From Solen grandis (taxonomy: Eukaryota > Mollusca > Bivalvia > Adapedonta > Solenidae): DNA of 64,000 nucleotides. Each line of letters opens with the position of its first letter. Position 1 is the stretch's first letter. Positions 1 to 11,800 of this stretch are shown piece by piece. The position numbers and the translations under genes are program-made. Location of the stretch: positions 55,436,252 to 55,500,251 of the forward strand of contig CM037783.1 in the NCBI GenBank assembly GCA_021229015.1. Direction: 5' to 3'. Below the pieces are notes generated by a model. That model was not told the origin of the DNA, did not search any database, and saw only the letters and a list, made by a program, of their open reading frames with translations.

Positions 1-1478
1 CAAATGTTCACCTCATAGACATCTGCTATAATGCTGAAATGAAGTTTATCCTTTAAAAATTGAGGCCCCAAATGGCTTGGCTCGTTTCCTTAAATACTCA
101 TTTAAGAAAATTTTAAAAATCATCTCTGAATCCGTTGGTCAGAATTGGCACAAACGGTCACCTGATTTTTCTCTACTATATATGCTAAAATAAAGGTGTT
201 CCCTTGAAAAAAGGAAGCCCCACAGCGTTGACTAGTGTTGGCTAGTTTCCTTACATACTCTTAAGTAAAATATTTATTATCTCCTTTTATTAAATTTATG
301 TTTGTTCAGTAACAATAAATAACATGGAGATTATTTTACAGATGATGTACTCTAGAGCCACGATGACCCTCTTGTTTTTCAATTATTTTGACTTTTGTTT
401 TACATTTACATTTAAGTCTGCACTTCCGGTTTAAATCCATTTTAACAATGGCAGCCATTTTGTTTTGCGTGTAAGGCGGTAAAAAACCCATGTAAGGTCT
501 AGGGTTACGGATTGAGGAGAAAACTGGAGAACATGCAAAATTAGCAATTCATAATTATATATAGCCTTTATAGGTCCGTCATAAAATGTACTGAGTGATA
601 TTTCATTGAAATATAAGTAGATGTACGATCTCAATCTCAAATATAATATTCAAATAGGATCGAGAGAGATGAGTTTAAGTTGCGAAATAAGTTTTGTATT
701 ATATTCAAATACCTATTCAAGTCAATGAGCAGTTTCTAAGACACTTCGTAGAGGTGGCACGGCTGCACGGAGTCAAACACATGACGGTTCATAGAGGTGA
801 CACGAGGTAAAATCTGGGTCATATCGAATGTATGTCAAGATGTGTTACTGCCGACACTGACTCAATATCTAGGTTTTAGTTCATGTAGAACATCACCATT
901 CCGCGTACAGTGTTTCTAAATTATGACTGGTTTTACAACTGTCTTTCAGGGTCACTGTCGTTTGACGCAATAGGTGTTTGCAATTGAGAAGTGCAAGCTT
1001 ACATGCGAATATTCAAAGAATATGTTAATGTTATTGTTACCAAATAAAGTTATTTTAAACTTGATTCTATCAAACTATGCAATTACGTGATTCGTCAAAC
1101 GACACGGCGAAAAAAAAACATTATTAATTATGTAACATTATGCGAGAAATGAGCAGTTTAATTCCGTGCCACCCATGCTACATCTTGACCTACATAAAAT
1201 ATGACGAAAATTGACCTCGTGCCGCTTGTGCCACCTTTTTAAACCGTCGTGAATTTGATTCCATGCCACTGTGCCACCTCTACGAACCGTCCTAGACAAT
1301 TACCTTAATGTCCATACCTTTTGAGTTAGAGCTTTAAAAGAATACTATATACGTGTACTAATGGCGTGTTAGCGGCGTTAGCACTGAAGCGGTACCAAAT
1401 GTATCTAATGTATTCAAGTCCCAGATTAGTTTAAACTAATTTCTTTTAAATGAAGAGAAGATGACCTTTTCACTTTAC

Positions 1479-2523
1479 CCGCGTTACTTCCGGTTTCTTG
1501 AGGTTCGTATTGTTACTGATGTCATCAGCCGGACAGTAGTTGGCGCCACAGTGGGTTAGGACTTCCGGTGTGACGACATGAGTTGCGTTCTCGTCGCGTT
1601 CACTGAACACCAGCGACGATACCAGGTTACCCCAGATCTGGCCTGTCACAACGCATAGTAAACTTATCATCGAAAAACACAATTAAGAGACAACTTTTTT
1701 ATTCTTTAATAGAAAGACCCAGCAAACATATAAACAAAAATAAACTGATTAGAGGTTTTGCAAGTTAAATACAACCATCTAATTGATGTAGATACGCGTA
1801 TATGTCAATTACTTACGATGTTTTGGGGGGATTGAACGGGTCGGTTCTATGATATTGACAATTCTAAATTCTCAAAATACGGTTTCCAGCAATAATTAAC
1901 TATGATATTCCTAACCAGTGTCGTGCCTATGACAAATATTGAACCACAGGATATGCATTTACCGGTTTGAAATAACATGAAGAAAGCGCTAAAAAAGCGA
2001 TTGATTATGTCGTCATCCGTGGACCCTGTTATCTTGGCGTACCAGGTGCCCGTTTGAGTCAGGTAAGTGCACTTGGCGGACCAGAGCGGGGCCGCATCCA
2101 GTCCCAGGATAACAGCGCTAGGGAAGATGGTCCAGGAAACAGCGTAGAAGTTGACCACCATATAAAGGATGTAGCAGAGCATGGAAAGGGCCACGGTCCA
2201 CTTGCAGCCGATGGCGTCGATAATAAAGGGTGGGGTTATAAGGCAGGACAAGACGAGGGCAGCATAGATGACGGAAAGTCCGTCGGTGCTCAGCCCGTCC
2301 TCACGATTCAGACTGGACTGCAGGTTGGTTAGGGACTGGTAGGCCGTAAAGAGTAAGAGGAAGGCTAAACTGATCACTGACACAATTTTGGTATGATCTG
2401 CCGCTTTGTCATCGGGAATTTTGTGTCGAAGGCGTCGTCTGTGGCAACGGCATTTTCGGTATGCATGGTTTCCTCGGCCTTGGCGCTTGTCATCACATCT
2501 ATGCCTGCTACCGGGTTGTCAAT
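1479..2523 (-). pseudogene. Partial duplicate of the UNC93A-like gene (exons 1 and 2)
   Basis: Two blocks match the first two exons of the complete gene at 7360-14748. The exon-1 block is 1963-2523, with donor GTAAAT after 1963. The exon-2 block is 1479-1642, which is 164 nt in both copies and fully open. The membrane segments (for example the stretch ending FFSAFFMLFQT) and the loop beginning GQIWGNLVSSLVF are highly similar to the complete copy. Two lesions are visible. The codon matching the initiator ATG is ATT (2523-2521) with an in-frame stop just upstream. About 2 extra bases near 2385-2395 shift the frame, so the N-terminal leader runs into a stop before the first membrane helix. The next exon would be expected about 1.6 kb further left, outside the window, so whether the copy is truncated cannot be judged. 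A functional gene with an alternative start is possible but less likely. Confidence 0.8.
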
Positions 2524-2530
2524 GGTTACC

Positions 2531-4450
2531 TAGTTACAGTTTTTGACAAAAAACATCACCATCTTCTTCACCATCATCATTATCATCATCATCATGACCA
2601 TTACACTGATTATAACTATCACTAATTCTATTATAAGCAGCAACAGATGCAACAATATTAAATGTAGCAGAAACTACTTTCAGCAGGGAAATAATTTGCC
2701 TAATCGCATTTAAGACCACACTGTTATCATAAATAAGATTTTTTCGACGGTAGGGGGGGGGCTCACTTTAATGATGTCAAAAGAAAATATACTCAGTTGC
2801 AAAAAAGTGTGCACCCTGGTTTTCATCAATTCAGTGACTCTATATAACAGAGATGATACAGGCAAACAAAAGCTAACCCTGCGACCTAAATCATATACAA
2901 TGAGTCCAGAAGCAAACGAGCTTTGTCAGTCACATAGAGGACAACTAGTTATCTTTGGTGAGGATCAAACAGTATCTTGTTATCTTTTAATAAAAGAAAT
3001 ATGATCCCTCCATTACAGGGGCTTTCAGCATTAAATTGGCCATCAAACAAACTACACTGTTTTTGTTTTTTTATAAAGGTTAAGATAATTAAGCCTGTTC
3101 TCTTATAGGTTACGAAGATAACCTTATTTGAAGTTAAAAAGCGTAAATCCATACATGTCAAATCGTAAAACTGAAAATGCAAGCACAGAATCATTTGCTC
3201 GACTATGCTTAAACTTATTTCTCTTAACGTCGATCAGGAAATAAGGTCTTACAACCTGTACTAACCCTTTTCAACAATATTGGTTTGGACCAGTACTTTA
3301 CGCGTAGGAAGGACATGCATTACTTTTGCCACCATACGCGATTTGAACTCAAAATTCTCTGACCTGCAGTCATGCCCGATACAACTGGAGTACTACATAT
3401 AACACATAGTCATGAAATTCATGAAAATAAACCGAATTTTTATGTTCTCATCCAAATGCCTGTTCGAAACTTCGTAGCAACTTTACACATCCTAATGAGA
3501 TGTGTACATTTTTAAATAAAACATAATACAAAATAAATACTCCTAGAAGGCTACTACATCACTTTGAAATATGCAATACACTTTCATTAGATAAAACAGG
3601 TTTTATGCCCATCAACATGCTATGCATTAATAACACCTTTGAGGTTTAAACAACCAAATTAATCTTAGTTCATATATGGTCATATTTAACCAAATTTTGC
3701 ACAATTTTCCAAATACTGTGTACCAATTCTGCTATCAAACTTAATATCGTTTTATATGGTCTCTCCGATAACCATGCTAGCAAATATGACAGAAGGCAAA
3801 TAATCAGAGTAAGGCCAATACACCTAAGACGTAAGTATATGAAAACGTAAGTATGTGGAGACATTAGTATGTAAAGACCTAAGTATGTAAAGACCTAAGT
3901 ATGTGAAGACGTTTTCTTAGGCACACATTGCTTTTGCGACAAAAACATCTACCTTTTCAATCGATCTGTCAAATTCTCTCATTTACTTGCATAAGCAAAT
4001 TCTGTACGATTAAGTGAGTATTTCATTATAATTTTATGAATATATATAAATCATGACTGTACGTCACCAATATGGTATGGATTAGAACACGTACATTCGT
4101 TGATATTTTAATTAATATAAAATAATAAAGAATCGTATATATTGAAATTTCTATTCCTATGATGTGCATCACGTGGTTTGCAGAAAAATATTATATGAGC
4201 CAAATTACAATTGGTCTTGCTATTTCCCATCATTTTATTTTCTTCTTAAATTTCGTTTTTGTGCTGTTTTGCGCATTTTAGCTAGTTAGGTCGTGTGTAA
4301 TACGTATGTATTAGTAAGTATGCGAACGCAATCTGATGAAATCTGTTCCTTCATGACACTTCACTATGCTACGCTGTATTAATGCATTCTTTTCTGTATT
4401 TTTAGTCTTTTATCTTAGTGTGTGTGTGTGTGTGTGTGTCCGCCATCTTC
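2531..4450. other. Non-coding stretch, no gene recognised
   Basis: I see no coding exon. A (GAT/CAT)-rich patch lies at about 2563-2600 and a G run at 2752-2761. A short degenerate tandem repeat built on the motif cctaagtatgtaaaga lies at about 3826-3915. A (TG)n tract at about 4419-4438 leads into the SINE that follows. Confidence 0.5.
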
Positions 4451-4750
4451 GTTTGTTTGTTTGTTTGTTGGGTTTAACGTCCCACCGACAGTATTTCAGT
4501 CATTTGGAGACAGATAAAGTGCTGCCACACTGCAGTATCACGCCGTAGACATGTGGCATGATACCACACCCAGTCACATTAACCTGACACTGGACCATCC
4601 AGTCCTGCAACTACCCTTATATGCTGAGCGCCAAGCAAGGGAGCTATAACAGTACCGTTTTTTACGACTTTGGTATGTCGCGGCCGAGGATCGAACCCAC
4701 GACCTCCCGCTCCCGGGGCGGACGCCCTAACCACTCGGCCACCGGGGGCG
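4451..4750 (-). repeat. tRNA-derived SINE, copy A (most complete)
   Basis: Read on the minus strand, it begins with a tRNA-like head. The A-box-like part contains GGCCGAGTGGTTAGGGCG and the B box is GGGTTCGATCC (about 4690-4750). A conserved body of about 230 bp follows, ending in a (CAAA)n tail that appears on the plus strand as gtttgtttgtttg at 4451-4473. Related copies at 15152, 28270, 33187 and 55481 share the body (for example gtgctgccacactgcagta). Possible target-site duplication: tcttcgt on the right and a similar sequence left of the tail. Pol III-type head plus simple-repeat tail fits a SINE mobilised by a LINE. Confidence 0.85.
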
Positions 4751-5436
4751 TCTTCGTGTTTAATCTATGGATGTTTTGCAATGGCTAAATGTGGTTTCTG
4801 CAAGTAAAAAATTAACTTTACTTGCATAAACGTGTGGCGGCGTTTCTAAGCTGAAGATAATTTTATTTATACTCCGCAGTTATTTCAGGCAGAAACAATA
4901 ACATCCATAAAGGAACAGCTGTGGAATTTGGCTGGCGAAGGTATCATTTATAAGACTAGCAGTTAAAATATAAATGTAAAAAAAAATTATAAATGTAAAT
5001 GATAATAAATTCATAAAATTCTTTTACGTAAGTTTTGCATAAGTTTTACGACAATCATAGACATGCAATCTTAAATAATTGTCATAAAAAACTCACAAAG
5101 CGACACACTCATTTTTGCGACCTTTTAAAAAGTACAGGCAGTTTTTGATGGACCCGATCTTTACTCTATATAGTTCAATGGTTGCTAACGACATTATGTA
5201 CTTATTTACTTTAGTATCAATTACATTGTACGTTAACACTCGATATATTAATTTATAATAAATCAACCGTAACATGACTGATCAAATTCACTCTTCCGTT
5301 TTTGGAGAAAGTAACAGACTATTGTGGTTAGGTGTGAAATGCGGTATACCGTCCTGCATGAACAAGAACCCGACAGAGAATTTAAAGAGCAGTGAATCTG
5401 AAGATACTGAAGGATTCATAAAACGCACTCACTCCC

Positions 5437-6412
5437 AATGAAATTCAATCAAAGGTATCCGGTACGTTGATTTGACCGAAATACTGCCGCATTGAAAAAA
5501 AAAATCAAACATTTTATATATAATAAGAAGGTAGGTAACTTTTTTCCATTGAAATCGTACAGTATGTCGTTTCAATTGCCGTAACTCCTTATTGATAGTT
5601 TTTAATAAAATTGGTGTTATTTTGTGTGGAAGGGATGAATAAAGACATACAGGGAAATAAACACCCCCATGCCTGAGGAATCGCCCTAAAAATGTTCGCG
5701 AATTCAAAAACACGTTTGGTCGGAAGAGATCTGACCGACAAAATCTCGTCAATTTCTCCCGAGTAAAACTTTAGAAAAACTAAAGCCACAATATCAATGT
5801 TGAATTGTATGGACAAATACTGGTGAATCGAAAACAAAACTACACCAGCAATGTCACCGAGACGCTCGATAGAAACTGTAGTGAACTGCAGTTTAAACGT
5901 AGCTGATCATCAATCAAGGTCGAGTCGGATGAATTTTTAAAAAGGCAGAAAAAAGGCTGCATAAGATGAAAAATGAAATAACAAGTGTTCATTTTTGGTT
6001 TATTTGTATCTTTATCAGTATCTGTCCATACAATTCAGTGCTGATATTGTAGCTTTAGTGTTTCTTTAGTTTTACATGGAAGAGATTGGCGAGATTCTGT
6101 CGGTCAGATCTCTTCCGACCAAACGCATTTTCGACTTCGCGAACTGTTGTAGCGCGAATCCTTTGGCAAGGGGGTGTTTTTTGTACCTGATTGTCTTTAT
6201 TCATCCCTTCCACACAAAATAAGACCAATTCTATGAAAATCCACCAAATTTCAAAGGAGTTATGGCAATTGAAACATGATGTACATTTTCAGTGGAAGAA
6301 GTTACCTACCTTCTTATCATATATAAGGTCAGTGATTTTTGTTGTTGTTGTTGTTGTTGTTGTTTTTGTTTAACGGGCAGCAACGTACCAGGTACCTTTG
6401 AATTCAATTACT
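5437..6412. mobile_element. Foldback element: long imperfect inverted repeat
   Basis: The left arm (about 5437-5832) and right arm (about 6010-6412) are reverse complements of each other over roughly 400 bp, separated by a loop of about 180 bp. Matching landmarks include aaggtaggtaac (left, 5528) against gttacctacctt (right, 6300), and gtgtggaagggatgaataaaga (5619) against its complement at about 6197-6217. Also matched are cggaagagatctgaccgaca (5719) and tcggtcagatctcttccga (6099). A (GTT)n tract at 6337-6365 has expanded in the right arm only. No transposase is visible. The structure fits a foldback or long-TIR non-autonomous DNA element, or an inverted duplication. Confidence 0.75.
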
Positions 6413-6828
6413 AAGATAAGTAACAGTGACATTTTTGTCTTATCTTGCTTCCTATTTTGCCGTTTTACCCTCTATAAAAAAGGGGTGACCCTTAGTGAGA
6501 CTTGCAACTGATTCAATGTAATGTTTGAATCTGAAACCTTGCTGCTAAAATTGCTTGACTACATACAATAGCAGACTAGTAACACATGCAGTGCTTTATA
6601 ATGCAGTAAATCTGTGTTTTCAGTCAAATGTGCTAAGCAACCAATCTGTTTTCAGCAGGCATATTTAAGATTCCAAATAAAACATTTTATTAGACATTAA
6701 GCAGTCTTTTGACAATCACCTGACCTTCGTGGCCATTTCTTGTACAATGAATCTCCATTGTACTGTACACCTAAGACAGGTTTGTGAAACCTTTTTGGTA
6801 ATGTTTTAGCATTTTTAGAACTAGTTAA

Positions 6829-7062
6829 CCCTTTCCCTCATATAGACTCATTTTGACGCACTCAATAGGTACCACATAAAGCCTGATCTGTAGAAAACCA
6901 CAGTTAAACCTTACCAAATTTAATTACAAAATCCTCATTTCCAGACCACTGAGGAGCAGCGAACAGCATAAAACCTGATCTGCCTGCGAGTTACTCGCAG
7001 GCTGATCTGGTTTTATGCTGTTCGCATAGGCCTTTTCATGGAGTCCTCTATGAGGGAAAGGG
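6829..7062 (+). mobile_element. piggyBac-like MITE, copy 1
   Basis: The 234-bp element has terminal inverted repeats CCCTTTCCCTCATA and TATGAGGGAAAGGG, flanked on both sides by TTAA (6825-6828 and 7063-7066). The interior holds an imperfect hairpin centred on cgagttactcg, whose arms read agcataaaacctgatc and gatctggttttatgct. The TTAA target duplication and CCC terminus are hallmarks of the piggyBac superfamily; there is no coding capacity. It lies just 3' of the UNC93A-like gene. Confidence 0.85.
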
Positions 7063-7359
7063 TTAACACAGTGTCTGTACATGGATATGAAGACATCGTA
7101 GTCATGATGATTCAGCATAGCACTGTTTGTTACATTGGATGGTCTGGGTTTGTCGAGATGTGACATCCTCCTGGAACTGACAACTCAGAATGTCAGATTT
7201 CGATTGATGGGTTCTTTTTTAAACATGTTGAGAATAATCTCCACAGGAGTTTTCTGTGTACGAAAGGCTGCTGGTATTATCGAAGTTTTGTGAAGGTGTT
7301 ATATATTAAATTTGGTGAGCAATATTCTGGGAAAAAATATTTAGTAGCGCTTCGATGAC

Positions 7360-8850
7360 CTATTTCATGAGCAAGCGATGTCTAACGATTTCTTGTTTCC
7401 GACGGTGAAGGAACTCCATCAATAAGTAAAGGGCCATGCCGACGGTGAGAATACCAATGCAGATGTAGAGCTTGATGTCGGTGCAGATGTGGGAGCTGTA
7501 ACCGAACGCAATGATGAATCCGATGGACTCCCACAAGCGGTAGTTGGCGAATGCCGCTTCCGGGTTGTCACTAAATAGATAACCGTACAGAGCTAGAAAA
7601 AGAAAAACAGAAACAACAGTTAGTCGATCCTGTCTGAAGCAATCGGACAGTGGAATATCAACAAATGACCTACTTCAAATGGTTTCTATATTAAGGTCAA
7701 ATATATAACACTTAAACATGGATGCTTTTTACGGGCTGGGTGCTTAGCACAGATGTCTGCCAACACAGGTTTACATGTACCATAAAGCATCCAACCATGG
7801 ATGATGTGTTACCAGACATGTATTCTGTGTAATTAAGTTGTTGTAGTAGCTAGACCATTACTTATCATTTTAGGCATCGGTCATTGATGCTAAACAGCCG
7901 TTTTTCTCATTCACTTTACTGGTTTTCATGGCATATACACACATCAGTGAAGTTGCTCACAAATGAAGAAAATATCGAGGACTGATCGCGAAACATTTTT
8001 CATGCGTATAGAAATAGAAGATGGAACAGTTTCGCGGTCACCCCGCGATATACTTGTCCATTATCATTTTGCAGTAGGTGACCGAATGGTAACAGTCACT
8101 GACTTATTATTACTTGTCCCTTCAAGACCCAGTCCGTCCACTTAAACATTTCATGGGAGCATGCCTTACAGCTCACTTGTAGTTTTTGCCTCTGTGCACA
8201 CAGGGTCTTCCTCCTATTTTAATTATAAATGCATGTCTCCAAAAATAAAGAACCTGCAACGATCGAATTAGAAAGCTATATTCAAAGTTAGTATAGTTTC
8301 TACAGTACACGTCAGATTATCTATCATTTCCAGATAGTTAGCGGTCAACGAACTTGATTTTCGCCAATATAATCTGGGTTTGATCCTAGGTGTGTCCGAT
8401 GTTGTTGGTGAAAGGAAATCTGATTACCCATTCGAACATATGGGTTTATATTGAACCATTCCATTTAGAGAACTTTATCTAAATGGATTGGACTAGTATC
8501 TTTATTCCTGTTGGATGATGGCCCGATGAGAAGGATAAAAATACTGTGGAAAGAATGTTACCATTTATCTGTGTTTGAATGACAGCGTCTCCAACACCCC
8601 AGAGAGCCGCCAAGATGTAGTATACGTAGAGACGGTCAGGGTTCGGTAACCATAGCAACATGGTGATCTGGCAACCCAGGTGGACAATGAAAGCTGGAAT
8701 AAATAAATAAAACCTTATATTTTGTAATTATATCAATCATTTAGAATTTGTATTATTTTTTCTTTTATTGTGTTTCTATATGAAGTTCAGAAAATGAATC
8801 ATGTAAACCGTATTTCTGCGATTTGTTGTTTAGTCCGCAGAAACAACAGT

Positions 8851-8888
<38 letters not shown>

Positions 8889-11800
8889 ACCATATCAATT
8901 TCATGAAGATTGAATGGTTGAATATTCAATCATTAAAAGTATGATTGTATAAATTGCTTGGATAAAATTAGCGCAAAAATGAGAACATGCATTGCTATGA
9001 AATTAACCTATACTAACGCTTGTTTTAAGCAACCTTTTAATGTTTCTGTAACATACGTTTAATTGTCCCTACTTTAACTTAATTCAGTATAATTTATCCT
9101 CCATTTTGCTCCCTGGCCTGACCGTTGAAGACTACCTGTAAACCACCATTTTGACCTCTATACCCTTATATATTTGAGTGGGTGAGAGATAGGGGTTTAA
9201 ATGTTAAATGTTAAATATAATTAACCAACCCCTTATGAAAAATTTCACTTGCGAAATGGTACATATTACTAAAACACAGATTTCGACGGTTTGAGTCGTA
9301 TGTAGAAGATGTTTTCTAAAGCAGTTAAGGATATTTGTTCTGCAGTTACTTCTTCAGTTGCTGCTGCTGAGAACCTTACTTGTGACAGTGACGTCTTTCT
9401 CGGTGACGACATTGCTGCTGACACTTCCCAGTTAATCCTGTTAATTAGGTACATGAAAGGCAATAAGACCCTGATATTTCAAAGGTCATTTCGACCCTAC
9501 GGTCCAGTTCTCGGCCGAAGGGGGAAGAGCTGTCTCGTGAAGTAAAATGTCTTCTTCGTGATTTGTCATCTCTATCTCTCGACAACGGTGTTCGGTTTCG
9601 AACCGCATCCTTGGATGATGAGCAGCTCAACCAGTTGATCATTCCCTCTGCTTTCCGTGCTGTTGAATTTCATGGTATCAATCAAGATGCTGGCAGGGGC
9701 CTCCTTGGCCGAGAGTGTAAAGTCGCTGGCTTTATTACTCACTCAGCCCCTCACTGCGACTATGTCTGAAATACTGTCGAAGCGACGGTAAACTCAAATA
9801 GTCAAGTCAATAGTCAAGATGCTGGCAATCCTAGCCGTGATCAGACTCTTTGGCATGCGCGCCAGCGTTTCTTTTGGTCTGGCACGGGGTCTTATATGAA
9901 AGACCCGTGTTTCTTCTTGTCTTTCTTGTGTCTGTATGAAGGGGCCTGTTGTTCCGCGTGCAGAATTTGTTCCCATCAATTCTTATGTAGCTTGTCTGCA
10001 TGAATGTCTTGAAGCTTGAGGGTTCTAAGGGTGGGTAAGAGGATGTTCTTGTTATAACAGACCAATTTTACCCGTTATGCCAAGGCCATTCCATGCCGCA
10101 ATCAGAAGACTTCTACTAGATCAAAAACCCTCTATGAGACTGTAGCTTTTCTGAACAGGTAAACTCTGACCAGATTCACAACTTTGAGCATGGAGTCATA
10201 AAAAAAAACTGTGCCGAATTGCGAATGTTCGTTAAACTCGTACCACACCTTTCAACCAGATGGGCAACCTTTCAGCGGAGCGTTTCAATCGCGCCAATTT
10301 GCGCATGCTTGGTACGTTAGCGATGACCAGTCCTTTGTGCAAGCATACAACTTTGTGCAAGCATACAACTTTGTGCAAGCATACAACTTTGTGCAAGCAT
10401 ACAACTGAACCAGAGCTCTTCCACTGGGTTTTCTTCCCATATTTTCATGTTCGGCTGGCATCCCCGCTTGTTAATGAACGCTTTTCTTGACACCAGTCCG
10501 GGCAACGGAGAAACCCAGCATTGCAGTAACGATGCAAAGTAACAAAAACGTATGGAGTACGCAGGGTCGCCAAGGAGGCGACGTAGAAACAGGCTGGCCA
10601 GGAGAAGGCCAATTACGTCGCAGTGTTCATGAAAACAAACTGGTCGTTGGCGGAATTGTCCTGGTCAGGAATATCAATCTTCGGGATACGCAGCTATACA
10701 TTCAATGGGAACGTAGTCCCTACGCTATTGTTGTCCCTACGTTATTGTCCGCCGATGTACATGGTTCGTCTGGAGTCTGGCATCTCAATATGTCCCCATA
10801 GACAAACCTAGAACAAGAGCAGCCTAAGTGTGCATGGAAAACGATGGCGACTCGAGCTCTTTTTTTCCTGAGTTCTTATGTCATTCCTCGTGTTGAGACG
10901 TCCAATCCTACGCCAACCGTACGTACTCGTAGCCCAAACGCCTATGCCTAGTTTCTGGTTTACAAGTGTCGATTAATGTGTTGATGTTCTATATTCCCCA
11001 CAACATATGTGTGTTTCGGAACGTACAGGGTGCAAGATGGGATAGACATTTGCTCCAACATAATGTATTAATTTGTTGAAATATATATTTATAATTTGAA
11101 GTGGTTTATCATTTGATACAAATGATATTTCCGTGCAAGTCTGCATTTGTTTTGAACACATCTGAACCACAAACCGTAAAATGAGGTCAAACAGTCATGT
11201 TTAAATTGGAAGGGTTTGTGACGAAGGAGGTTTCAGTTACATATACATGTACTTTTCATTTTTATTTAGCAAAAGTATTCGTTGAGTGTAAATATTTAAG
11301 TCATAGTATGGAATTTTAAGAAAGATTAATACTATGCGCTCAATGATTTTAATATGAAACAAAAATAAATACCTAGCGCAAAAAACGGGATGTGTCCTAC
11401 ATACTGTACCATACGCCCAAAGGAGAAGGAGCAGACAGCGTCTACGACACCATAACAGATCATGACGAAGCCAACGTTCCAGATACCGATGCTGCAGCTG
11501 ATATATGACTAGAAAATAAGAGATAAAACGAGGGTGAAATAAATAGGTAATGTGTTCAAATTTGTAATACATCTATAACATTGATCTTATGAGACGAAAA
11601 CTTTTTTTTATTAAAAAAAAAGTGATGGATTATTTCAGGCTGTATATATTACTTCGAATTTGAAACAGGTATTCGATCGAATTAGTAGTATGGAACGTTT
11701 TTGAATTTACGAATAAATTTTAGGGTGAAAAACATGTATATAATTATTCTTCATATGCCAAACTGTGTATTGAAGCATATTTACAGTTGTTTATGTTTGT

